In this document: positions 16,655-24,247 of the stretch, piece after piece
How the letters are laid out: the number at the start of each line of letters is the position of its first letter
How positions within the stretch are numbered: position 1 is the stretch's first letter
Source: Candidatus Poribacteria bacterium
Lineage (GTDB): Bacteria > Poribacteria > WGA-4E > WGA-3G
Direction of reading: 5' to 3'
Assembly (NCBI GenBank): GCA_022821065.1
Contig: JAJEEK010000092.1
Location: 1 to 37,655 of the forward strand
Length of the DNA: 37,655 bases
The notes under the pieces: model-generated
The model's database searches: none
Told to the model about the DNA's origin: nothing
What the model saw: only the letters and a program-made list of their open reading frames with translations
Made by a program: the position numbers and the translations under genes

Positions 16655-17917
16655 TTAACTTGGCAATTCGGTATCAATCAGCGGCACAGCAGACCGCTGT
16701 CCCGTCATCAGTTTATCAAGCATAGCGCGGAAGAGTTCATCGAGATATTCAACTTCTTTTTCAAGGGCTGCGGTTTTTTCATCAATTGCCTGAAAAACAT
16801 TAGCGATAGCGCGTTGTTCCGGAAGTGGAGGTAGTGCAAAAGTAAATTTTTCCGAAGAATCCCACGATGTCCTTGGATGGCTTATTCCTGTTGATGTAGC
16901 AACGGCATGGTTCACAAACGCTTCGGTATGTAAAAGATAGACTAAAAATCTTGAGGTTATTTTTGAGTTTGCAGTAAAGACAAGAATATCGGTAGAGCAG
17001 ATTCCATCCATTTCAGCAATAACTGCTTTATCCAAATATGATCGCAACTTACCATACAAAACATCATCAGGATAAAAACGATTTTTCGCGCTTTTCATCT
17101 CCGAAGCATCTCCCCAACGTTTCAGCATACTTTCACCCGAATCAATGTGTTCAAGTCCCACAAATTTTAAGCCTTGACTATCTCTCGGTTTTACACTCTC
17201 ACGCCTTAATTTAGCGATTTCTTTGAGTTGGACGGCTTCCCAGCTTTCAGGAATCTCACCAATCTCTGTCTGCTTGCGGGGTTCATCCTTCGTGCCGTGT
17301 GAAAAGAGGGCATCCATCAATGCTGCTTTGCGTTCGCGTTCTAATGCGATTTCACGTTGGCGGGTGAATTTTGCTTCTTGGATTGTTTGTAGGACGTGGG
17401 CAATAGCGCGTTGTTCGGGGAGCGGAGGTAGCGGAATTGTGGATTCTTTGTAATCTGCAAAAATTAGATTTCTTATTCCGGTCGTCCTTTTTTGTAATTT
17501 CCTTGTTTGCCCCGAGTCATGAAAGTACAGAAGGAAGAAAAAGAGAAAAATCGGGTGTATTGTGTTTTTATCAATTACCCTCAAACGGCTTGTGAAATTA
17601 CTAAAACAGTATGTTCCATCATTAAGGTCAAAAAATACGACTCTACCGACGGGTTGTTTTGGACCTCCTCCAGACCGCTCAATAACAATATCACCCCATT
17701 TCAGGCTTTTCTTATCCAAATACCTTTGTTCTATCGGTAAAACTGCTACATCTGTTAAGTCAAGGTATCCATCGCTGGTGAAATTAGTATTTCTTACAAC
17801 AGCGCATTCTTCAAATGGTTCTTTTTTTCCTTTCCAAATACCATTTTCAAAACTGAATAACTGCTGGTTAGATAGTTTTATTTCCTTCCAATGTTCTGGG
17901 AAATTCATATCATCCAT
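16655..17917 (-). CDS. hsdS: Type I restriction specificity subunit (HsdS)
   Basis: 420 residues with two target-recognition domains. Each is followed by the family repeat LPPLPEQRAIA plus a long helix, near residues 160-205 and 355-405. The first helix carries RQREIALERERKAALMDALFSHG and the second LEKEVEYLDELFRAMLDKLM. The two halves bind the two parts of a bipartite DNA target and hold HsdM and HsdR. It appears complete. It lies 29 bases after the nuclease-like gene with the Gly/Arg tail, and is separated from hsdM by more than 6 kb of other genes, which is unusual. Confidence 0.95.
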   Translation of the reverse strand: MDDMNFPEHWKEIKLSNQQLFSFENGIWKGKKEPFEECAVVRNTNFTSDGYLDLTDVAVLPIEQRYLDKKSLKWGDIVIERSGGGPKQPVGRVVFFDLNDGTYCFSNFTSRLRVIDKNTIHPIFLFFFLLYFHDSGQTRKLQKRTTGIRNLIFADYKESTIPLPPLPEQRAIAHVLQTIQEAKFTRQREIALERERKAALMDALFSHGTKDEPRKQTEIGEIPESWEAVQLKEIAKLRRESVKPRDSQGLKFVGLEHIDSGESMLKRWGDASEMKSAKNRFYPDDVLYGKLRSYLDKAVIAEMDGICSTDILVFTANSKITSRFLVYLLHTEAFVNHAVATSTGISHPRTSWDSSEKFTFALPPLPEQRAIANVFQAIDEKTAALEKEVEYLDELFRAMLDKLMTGQRSAVPLIDTELPS

Positions 17918-17946
17918 AACAAACCTTCCTTAGACACTGTCCAACA

Positions 17947-18732
17947 TCATCTTCTACGGTTTGATGTTCCCCCACCCCCTCTTGCAGGTCCTGATCCCTT
18001 TGGGGGGCCAGATCCACCTTGTCGTCCGCTCGGTGTACCCCCTTGCCTTCCTGTCCGTGAGGTGCCTTGTCTTCCTGTTCCTGAACCACTTTGTCCACCT
18101 GTGACTTTTTGCGTGCTTGTCGTTTGCCTCCGATGTGAAGGTGTTTGCTGCATGCGATTTATAGGTGTATGTTTAATATCCTTTGTATGAGAAACCGTCT
18201 TGTTAGATGCTGAGGCTTGCGCGGTGCCATCTGTGCCAGAATCGAGAGCTCTACGCACTATATTGCAATCATAAACAGGCTTCCCGTTATCAACCAATTC
18301 CTGAAGTTGATTTTGGATAATCTTTCGATCTTTCAAATCTGGTTCAAATATGGCAAGGTCAAAATCAGGACGCACAATATGTAGACCCATTCCATATTTA
18401 TCAGCAACACCCTTAACTCCATCATCAAATCCGGTGTTAGCAATCAATATGGCTTTATTAGCATTATTTATCTCATTTCTAACAAACTGTAATTCTCTTG
18501 CCCTTCCTATTGGCACAGTGTCTGATTCTTTACGCCACTTCACATCAGCAATATTTACATATTGATAGAATTTACTTTCAAGTATCCAATATAGATCAAT
18601 CTGATTCTTATATTCCACTAAATTTGGGTGAGTTGGACTTGGAATCCTGACGGATTTTACTTCCTCAATGGAAATTTCAAATATATTAGCTATGTACAAT
18701 CTACATAATTCTTCATACTGTATGTAATGCAT
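17947..18732 (-). CDS. Restriction-endonuclease-like protein with Gly/Arg-rich C-terminal tail
   Basis: 261 residues. The first 150 contain a possible PD-(D/E)XK core: NQIDLYWIL (Asp near 46) and IADVKWRK (D-x-K near 63-65), followed by a helix and IANTGFDDGVKGVADKYG. This is the pattern of Mrr-like and related nucleases. From about residue 165 the protein is low complexity, and the last 50 residues are mostly Gly, Arg, Ser and Gln (GRQGG-type units), like an RGG nucleic-acid-binding tail. AGGAG precedes the ATG. It follows the GHKL ATPase gene, from which it is separated by an hsdM-like remnant, and precedes hsdS. It may be the cutting subunit of the methyltransferase cassette; that is inference. 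Confidence 0.68.
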   Translation of the reverse strand: MHYIQYEELCRLYIANIFEISIEEVKSVRIPSPTHPNLVEYKNQIDLYWILESKFYQYVNIADVKWRKESDTVPIGRARELQFVRNEINNANKAILIANTGFDDGVKGVADKYGMGLHIVRPDFDLAIFEPDLKDRKIIQNQLQELVDNGKPVYDCNIVRRALDSGTDGTAQASASNKTVSHTKDIKHTPINRMQQTPSHRRQTTSTQKVTGGQSGSGTGRQGTSRTGRQGGTPSGRQGGSGPPKGSGPARGGGGTSNRRR

Positions 18733-18755
18733 TCCTAACTCCTTTTATTTATTTG

Positions 18756-18911
18756 TTAGTTTAATCCAAACCGTGTCAATACCTCATTCAACATTTTATC
18801 CGCTTTTTCGCCGGAGATGCATGCTTCGGTTAAGTCAGCCAAAATCTCATTGAAACATGGATAATCAGATTTGGTATTAGACTGTGTTGTAGCATCAAAA
18901 CTTATCTCAAT
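18756..18911 (-). pseudogene. Remnant of an hsdM 3' end
   Basis: A short open frame without an ATG, GTG or TTG near its beginning ends in TAA at 18758-18756. Its product NEILADLTEA...EKADKMLNEVLTRFGLN closely matches the C-terminus of the intact HsdM (NEILSDLTEA...EKADKALENVLARLGLKEQD). The DNA of about 95 bases is also recognisably similar to 24252-24350. It lies directly after the GHKL ATPase stop and before the nuclease-like gene, so a second, broken or duplicated hsdM end flanks the cargo cassette. Confidence 0.7.
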
Positions 18912-20919
18912 CTACCTCTGGCACTTCAATTTCAAGGTTTCTGATAAGCCGATAAACCCTTCCATATTCGTGGCGAAGTTCTAAAAAAGAATTATAAGTT
19001 CGATATGCATCTTCAATAAGTTCATCGTAGAGCACAACCCGGACATTTTGTTGTTCCATTGTTCTCTTAGACCGTTCCCTCTGTTCGGCATCTTCCCATT
19101 GCTTAAGTGGTTTCCCTACGAGACAAACAATTTCAACAGGTTCATTCTTTTCGGTAGCCCGAATTAATTTCCGAAGTGCTTCCCCGTATTTTTCTACTTG
19201 TCTGAGTAAGTCATAATGGTCTAATGTCCGATTAGCACGTTTAAGCTCAACGATGACGTGTTTCCCGGCTGTCATTTTATATTTGATGTCATAGCGTCCG
19301 TTCAATTCTGGATCCGTGAGTATTTCTTTAGCGTCAAGATCTTCAAATTCTTTTTGGACAGATTGCTCCATATACGGTGTTTCTGTCGCCCTGTCCCACG
19401 AAGGATCCAACAACCAGAGATGTTCATAAAGAAATTTCTGAATGGTTCTTTCCACTGAGTTGCCTTCAACCTTATCTCTCAGTGCGGAAATGATCTCTAA
19501 TCTCTCTTGGATAATTTGATAATATAATGTGGCTTCAAAATCGTCAAAATTACCTATAATCTCCAGAAAAGTTGGAAGTGTTTCTGTTGATATTTTATCC
19601 AGTTGATCCAGGGACCTTTTGTATAGTAAATTCTCAAATGCCAAAGCCGTATGTTTATAGATCACAATTCTATCTTTGGGTTCGTCTATGTCAAGCCCCG
19701 CTATTTTATCAATGATCACCTTCGCTTGTTCACGTTTTGGAGGTGGTAATTCATGAAGCCATTCCTTAATTGCAGGTATCTGTTGTGCCTCCTCATTTAT
19801 TTGCAGAGTGCGCAAATCATCCCATGTAACACGTATATGACTCAATTCGCTTTTTATCCAATCTCTAAGGGCAATATATCTCGGATCATCCTTCATTATC
19901 TCCTGTCTATTGCTGGTTGAAATATCAAGTAATTCATCATCATCCAAAAAATCTGCATGTATTTCACCTATAAGGTATTTGTTGTAAAATCCCGCTTCCC
20001 TAATATCCTCAAGGATGTCTTCCTGTGCAAGTTTACCACGAACCATGATTACAATTTTGTTAAGGTTTTCATTCACATCCTTATCTGTAAGAGCTGATGG
20101 AGTCGTAACAGTTCCAATCCAACCTTTCACAGGATAGGTTTTATCCTGTGTGTTATGTTCATACTGAATTAAACCTTCCCTTTTTTCCTCATGTTCAAAA
20201 TTCTCTGAATTGTTGCATAATTCTACATATTGTTCACTTTTATCTCCATAGTGCCAGAGATATTGAAGTTTATGGAAATAATCACGATCTGTAATACTAA
20301 TAGGAGTTCCATCAACACTAACCGTGAAGTTTTCTTCAGCACCGATGATGCTGAACCGACGCGCAAGCCTTTTCTTTACATAGTCTGGATGGACTATAGT
20401 AACCCGCTTTTTTAATTCTGTAAGGACAATTCGCGTTCCTTTACTATCAATCACCATTTCAGATTCGGACAGAGGCGTTGGTTCATAAGGTCCGGGTTTA
20501 CCCTCTTTAATATGTTCCTCAATTTCATCTGTTGACATCACAAACCCATTTGGTGAACCGTCTTTAAGAGTTTCAACCTTAACAATTTTAGCGATTGAAA
20601 AAAGAGAAAGTTTACCAATGCCTTTCCTGCCCATAACATCACGATTGAACTCTTTTGTTTTTACTGGCTCATGTGTTCGTCGTTCATATCCAATTTCAAG
20701 GTACTTGTCATTGATATCTTCATACGTCATACCGTGTCCATCATCGGTGATAGTGATTCTTTCCGTCCCTATTTCAATATTAACATTTGTTGCGTCAGCA
20801 TCCCAAGAATTTGCTACAACTTCAGACAATACAGCAGGAATATTACTATAAAGATTTATACCGAGATGGTTTAGGACATTAAGGTTGATAGTCATCTGAT
20901 AGTTTTTAGGTGTATTCAT
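18907..20919 (-). CDS. MutL/MORC-type GHKL ATPase fused to a C-terminal nuclease-like domain
   Basis: 670 residues. The N-terminal GHKL ATPase has all main motifs: EVVANSWDAD (about 33-42), DDGHGM (about 59-64), GRKGIGK (about 96-102) and an S5-like second domain. The C-terminal third has LYEHLWLLDPSW (about 500), then GRYDIKY (about 540) and a strand HVIVELKRAN (E-x-K near 557), the pattern of PD-(D/E)XK domains of the Shedu/DUF4263 kind. MutL homologues next to C5 methyltransferases were described in restriction systems as relatives of eukaryotic MORC ATPases. It overlaps the methyltransferase gene by 14 bases, with GGGAGA before its ATG, so the two are coupled. Likely it drives restriction with the partner methylase protecting self DNA. 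Confidence 0.85.
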   Translation of the reverse strand: MNTPKNYQMTINLNVLNHLGINLYSNIPAVLSEVVANSWDADATNVNIEIGTERITITDDGHGMTYEDINDKYLEIGYERRTHEPVKTKEFNRDVMGRKGIGKLSLFSIAKIVKVETLKDGSPNGFVMSTDEIEEHIKEGKPGPYEPTPLSESEMVIDSKGTRIVLTELKKRVTIVHPDYVKKRLARRFSIIGAEENFTVSVDGTPISITDRDYFHKLQYLWHYGDKSEQYVELCNNSENFEHEEKREGLIQYEHNTQDKTYPVKGWIGTVTTPSALTDKDVNENLNKIVIMVRGKLAQEDILEDIREAGFYNKYLIGEIHADFLDDDELLDISTSNRQEIMKDDPRYIALRDWIKSELSHIRVTWDDLRTLQINEEAQQIPAIKEWLHELPPPKREQAKVIIDKIAGLDIDEPKDRIVIYKHTALAFENLLYKRSLDQLDKISTETLPTFLEIIGNFDDFEATLYYQIIQERLEIISALRDKVEGNSVERTIQKFLYEHLWLLDPSWDRATETPYMEQSVQKEFEDLDAKEILTDPELNGRYDIKYKMTAGKHVIVELKRANRTLDHYDLLRQVEKYGEALRKLIRATEKNEPVEIVCLVGKPLKQWEDAEQRERSKRTMEQQNVRVVLYDELIEDAYRTYNSFLELRHEYGRVYRLIRNLEIEVPEVD

Positions 20920-22027
20920 TTGCGTTCTCCCTTACATGCTTCTGTATACTCTCGCCTATGATCTTTGCAAGGTCAACAGGAACGGCATTTCCGATGTAGG
21001 CTGCTATGCGACCCGTAACTATTGGAGAATCGGGTTCAACAAATTTATAACCTTTTGGAAAGGTTTGCAGCAAAGCAGCTTCTCGAAGTGAAAGAGCTCT
21101 ATGCTGTTTGGGATGTCCGAATCGTCCGCTGCCCAAATTAAGAAATTGTGTTGTTATTGTTGGCGCGAGATCATTCCATTTCATACGACCATAAACTGTT
21201 GTATACCCTTTCCCAGAATCCTTTTTGTGACACGGTAGACGTAGTTCCTCATCCCAATCTTTCCATGTCCCTCCTGGTTTTGATTGCTTAATCCGTTTTT
21301 TATTTATATCCGAAAGTTCCCTTGACCGATGAAGGGGATCTGATTCATGCACCTGACCATCATTAATTTCAGGGAGATCACCAATGGCATCTTCAACAGT
21401 TTGGAAAGGGAGCAATCCATCCTCTGGAGAATTGGCGTGTGTTTTTGGAAGAAGTTTAAAGTTATCCCAAGTCGAGGCAATTAGCACCAGACGGCGGCGC
21501 TTTTGGGGGACACCATAATCAGGGCAGTAGACTATTAATTCTGGATGCAAATAATAATAGAGCGAACGAAGTCTATTACAAAAGTTCGTAAAGATATTTT
21601 CTTTTCTGATGAGCGGTACATTCTCAAAGGCTATCAGATGAGGGTTTACCTTTTCCACCAATCTTCCAAAGTCATCAAGTAAACTCCACCGTTCATCCGA
21701 ACTTCGATTTTTATTTTTACGAGTTTGGGCTGAAAAGGGTTGACATGGGGCACACCCAACAAGAACTTTGATACTATCCTCTGGATATAATTCAGAAAGT
21801 TCAGCCCCCGTAAATTCACGGATGTCCTTTGAGATAAACTTTGCTTTATTGCTTTCTTCAGACGGGTTATTTTCTTCAAAGGGGTACTTACACGTTTCAT
21901 CAATATCAAGCCCGGCGACAACATTTATACCTGCTTGTTGAAGTCCATACTTCAGACCCCCAACACCACAGAATAGGTCCACGGCTGATATGGATAACGG
22001 AGATTTTTTTTCTTTCAATAAATCCAT
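20906..22027 (-). CDS. DNA (cytosine-5) methyltransferase
   Basis: 373 residues with the ordered motifs of C5 methylases. Motif I is AVDLFCGVGGLKYGLQQAG (about 15-33), motif IV is GCAPCQPFSA with catalytic Cys near 95, motif VI is FENVP (about 134-138), motif VIII is VPQKRRRLVLIA (about 173-184), and motif X is AAYIGNAVPVDLA. The recognition region lies between VIII and IX. It methylates cytosine at carbon 5 in a specific site that cannot be read from sequence. AGGAAA precedes the ATG. It heads the methylase-GHKL pair, downstream of a good promoter at 22305-22333. Confidence 0.95.
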   Translation of the reverse strand: MDLLKEKKSPLSISAVDLFCGVGGLKYGLQQAGINVVAGLDIDETCKYPFEENNPSEESNKAKFISKDIREFTGAELSELYPEDSIKVLVGCAPCQPFSAQTRKNKNRSSDERWSLLDDFGRLVEKVNPHLIAFENVPLIRKENIFTNFCNRLRSLYYYLHPELIVYCPDYGVPQKRRRLVLIASTWDNFKLLPKTHANSPEDGLLPFQTVEDAIGDLPEINDGQVHESDPLHRSRELSDINKKRIKQSKPGGTWKDWDEELRLPCHKKDSGKGYTTVYGRMKWNDLAPTITTQFLNLGSGRFGHPKQHRALSLREAALLQTFPKGYKFVEPDSPIVTGRIAAYIGNAVPVDLAKIIGESIQKHVRENANEYT

Positions 22028-22054
22028 AACCTATTTCCTGCTTATCAAGGCTAT

Positions 22055-22270
22055 TTAGGGCTTTTTCAAAGGCTTCGGTGGAGAATCTGAAGACTTTGAA
22101 GCGGAATTCGGTGATTCTTCAACTGCCTTACTGTTTTTGGCTTTCGCCTCAGCATACCCCTCGGCGTAGCCTTCCGCATAACCTTCTGCGTAACCTTCTG
22201 CGTACCCCTTTTTTCTCCCTGCCTGAATACGCTTCTCTTGTCTTTCAAGAAACCAGTCTGACAATAACAT
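22055..22270 (-). CDS. Small protein with GYAE tandem repeats
   Basis: About 71 residues from the ATG at 22270, which has AGGAGG 13 bases upstream. The protein begins LLSDWFLERQEKRIQAGRKK, followed by four GYAE units and a charged, Pro/Ser/Lys-rich tail. At the DNA level this is a 12-base tandem array near 22150-22208. Similar E-G-repeat tails occur at the ends of Rpn/Uma2-type nucleases, so this could be a detached tail, but the protein has its own promoter and ribosome binding site. Function is unknown. It lies 28 bases before the methyltransferase gene. Confidence 0.5.
   Translation of the reverse strand: MLLSDWFLERQEKRIQAGRKKGYAEGYAEGYAEGYAEGYAEAKAKNSKAVEESPNSASKSSDSPPKPLKKP
22150..22208. 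repeat. 12-bp tandem repeat inside the GYAE gene
   Basis: Units of the type CCTTCTGCGTAA repeat about five times with a few mismatches, coding for GYAE on the minus strand. The in-frame period (12 bases, four codons) makes the array length-variable without a frameshift. Confidence 0.7.
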
Positions 22271-22304
22271 GATGAAGTCAACGCCTCCTACTATTATTTC
22301 AGAC

Positions 22305-22333
22305 AGAATAGCATGCACTGTCCGGATTGTCAA
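22305..22333 (-). promoter_or_regulatory. sigma70-type promoter for the GYAE/methyltransferase/GHKL genes
   Basis: On the minus strand TTGACA (22333-22328) and TATTCT (22310-22305) are separated by exactly 17 bases. The position is just upstream of the AGGAGG before 22270. A TTG that might be taken as a start for the GYAE frame is part of the -35 box. Confidence 0.68.
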
Positions 22334-22360
22334 ACGAAAAATAGAGGCTGTTAGTTTTCA

Positions 22361-22717
22361 TTAAAGTGGGATGTAAGTAATTTGGTCAATATATTCGTCT
22401 TCATCAGAGGCACCAACGATGAGAAGCAATTCTTCAATAATCCTACCCATTGGCACTTCGAGATTAATCGTAAAAATGCCGGGCACGTGGTGTCCTGCTG
22501 ATAGATGGTCAGAGAGGTGTTGCGGCATACTTTCCCGATTGTTTGTTATCAAGCTAAATTGGTGATGCTCACACCACGCTAGGATTTCTGGGTCTGGCGT
22601 GCTTTTCGGAGGAACACCTTCATCACCAACCACCATGACCGTTAGCGATGGTTCATGGTAAAGCAATTGCGTACGGTATCTCGGAGAAATATTTTCGTCT
22701 ATCAGAAACCGACGCAT
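22361..22717 (-). CDS. DUF5615 PIN-like protein (putative toxin)
   Basis: 118 residues. FLIDENISPR at the start, VVGDEGVPPKSTPDPEILAWCE, SLITNNRESMPQHL and HHVPGIFTI are the conserved blocks of the DUF5615 PIN-like family, with the acidic residues (DEN, D, N) expected of PIN-type nucleases. DUF5615 genes usually sit beside a DUF433 gene, together regarded as a toxin-antitoxin-like pair. Here the DUF433 domain is at the end of the protein encoded immediately upstream; the two genes are separated by only a couple of bases. Nuclease activity is inferred from the family. Confidence 0.85.
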   Translation of the reverse strand: MRRFLIDENISPRYRTQLLYHEPSLTVMVVGDEGVPPKSTPDPEILAWCEHHQFSLITNNRESMPQHLSDHLSAGHHVPGIFTINLEVPMGRIIEELLLIVGASDEDEYIDQITYIPL

Positions 22718-22719
22718 TT

Positions 22720-24153
22720 TTATCCTTGTTCATTTTTGGATGGAGATTGTGGTGTGCTGGCTGACCCGTTTTTTGGAATGTGGGGATATGGAGTATCAGA
22801 ATTTGCTTCCCTTTCTGCTATAAGTTTACGCAAGCGAACAACAGCGGGTGACGGATTTTTCGCCTGTTCTTCTCGCGCCTTGCGGCAGTATTCCAGATAA
22901 TCCTCCAAATATGCACCAACTTTTTCTTGATTTTGAAGATAATATAGGATCGTTGCGTAAATCTGTTCCAGTGTGGGTGTATAGTAATGAGCAGCGATGA
23001 CGACTGGCATTTTGCTATTGTCAATATATTCGTATAGGATAGTCTCAATACCTACCCGTGTGCCTTTAAGACGAATATCATTTTCTGTCAAAAACATAAA
23101 ATTATCTTCAAGAGGATAGATTTGTTTGAATTCATTGATTCGTCTGCGGATACTGTTTTCGGCGGGAAAAAAAAGTGTATGCTTGTTTTGAATTAGATTT
23201 TCAAGTTGACTCAATACTTTGTGTGCATTCCGTCCATAAGTAAGTCCGGTTAGCAAACCCAACGTCAAGAATTCTTTTTCTCTGAATAAAATTGATTCCT
23301 CCCAAAGTGTAAAGAGAAAATCGACGCTCACTTCTAATGCTGAATTTAACTTCATTCGGTCTCTGCCTAAGGCAAGCACATAACTGTTGTAAGGCTCAGC
23401 GAGCTTCCAATTTGACTGTTTTGCAATTTCCAAGAGTCGGTCTGAATCAAAATCACCAGTACGACATCTAATCCCTAATTCAGGGTTACCCATGAGGGAA
23501 CCGCATGTATCTAAACTATTACCAACTGTCGTCTGCTCAATATCCTTATCGGTACCCTTAAGTTTTTCAGTGGCATCTTTGATGACTTGAATATCTTGGC
23601 TTATGCGTTCACTAACTTCTATCTGCACCTGTTCAATTTCTCTCACAAAGTCTGTTAGCATAGAATGTGTTTTTGCTTGATCATTAGTGTTATTTTCAAT
23701 ATATTCAAGAACAATTTGATTGAACGCTTCCTGTTTGAATGGCAGCTGTGCATAAAAATCAATAATCGCTCTCTCAATAATAGGACGAATTCTTCGTTCA
23801 AAATCCATTTTGGGCAATTGATGGTTGGGGACGATAATACAGTTGAGAAAAAGCGTTGTGATTTCCGCGATTTTTTCACTTCCATTTAATTGTGTGAATT
23901 GGACTTCGTCAACGTCTTTTAGGGAAGCCATAACGTTGTCAAATGTATGATGATCCACTTCAACTGTTTTTGGGTCAGTTTGATCAGCAAAGTCAGACGC
24001 GTATTGTTTAACTACCTTAACAAAAGATTTTTTGAAAAGTTCATCTGCAGTAGTGTTGTAATATTTTTTAATCGCGGGAGCAATACCACCAGCAATAGAA
24101 AATCCAGTGCCTACGATATTATATGCTGTGAAGACTAAATTGAGTATTGTCAT
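22720..24153 (-). CDS. DUF433 domain fused to a long helical N-terminal region
   Basis: 477 residues. Residues about 358-425 (IRLKGTRVGIETIL, then YTPTLEQIYATILYYLQNQ and VGAYLEDYLEYCR) are a typical DUF433 domain, the helix-turn-helix-like antitoxin partner of DUF5615. The first 240 or so residues are helical, with blocks such as RRIRPIIERAIIDFYAQLPFK and EAFNQIVLEYIE. They resemble the helical N-terminal regions seen before NACHT-type STAND ATPases, but no P-loop follows. An additional region of about 100 residues contains a helical bundle (VDFLFTLWEESI). The end is a disordered tail. AGGAGA precedes the ATG, and a good promoter lies upstream. Ordinary DUF433 antitoxins are about 75-110 residues, so this is a large fusion. 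Confidence 0.75.
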   Translation of the reverse strand: MTILNLVFTAYNIVGTGFSIAGGIAPAIKKYYNTTADELFKKSFVKVVKQYASDFADQTDPKTVEVDHHTFDNVMASLKDVDEVQFTQLNGSEKIAEITTLFLNCIIVPNHQLPKMDFERRIRPIIERAIIDFYAQLPFKQEAFNQIVLEYIENNTNDQAKTHSMLTDFVREIEQVQIEVSERISQDIQVIKDATEKLKGTDKDIEQTTVGNSLDTCGSLMGNPELGIRCRTGDFDSDRLLEIAKQSNWKLAEPYNSYVLALGRDRMKLNSALEVSVDFLFTLWEESILFREKEFLTLGLLTGLTYGRNAHKVLSQLENLIQNKHTLFFPAENSIRRRINEFKQIYPLEDNFMFLTENDIRLKGTRVGIETILYEYIDNSKMPVVIAAHYYTPTLEQIYATILYYLQNQEKVGAYLEDYLEYCRKAREEQAKNPSPAVVRLRKLIAEREANSDTPYPHIPKNGSASTPQSPSKNEQG

Positions 24154-24184
24154 GGATTTTATCTCCTATCAGATGTCTACCAAC

Positions 24185-24213
24185 ATTATAACATATTTAG
24201 ATTGTTAAATCAA
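24185..24213 (-). promoter_or_regulatory. sigma70-type promoter for the DUF433-fusion/DUF5615 pair
   Basis: On the minus strand TTGATT (24213-24208) and TATAAT (24190-24185) are separated by 17 bases. It lies in the AT-rich gap after hsdM, so this pair can be transcribed independently of the type I operon. Confidence 0.68.
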
Positions 24214-24247
24214 AATTTAGGAAACCGCATATAACAGTAGGGCTTTT

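Noticed and set aside
18756..18911. A short expressed gene
   Set aside because: No ATG, GTG or TTG near the beginning of the frame and no separate ribosome binding site; it matches only the end of HsdM.
22150..22208. CRISPR array
   Set aside because: The tandem units are 12 bases with no spacers and encode GYAE repeats.
22066..22281. An alternative frame through the GYAE gene
   Set aside because: It has no recognisable features and is a shadow of the tandem repeat; the AGGAGG and promoter fit the ATG at 22270.
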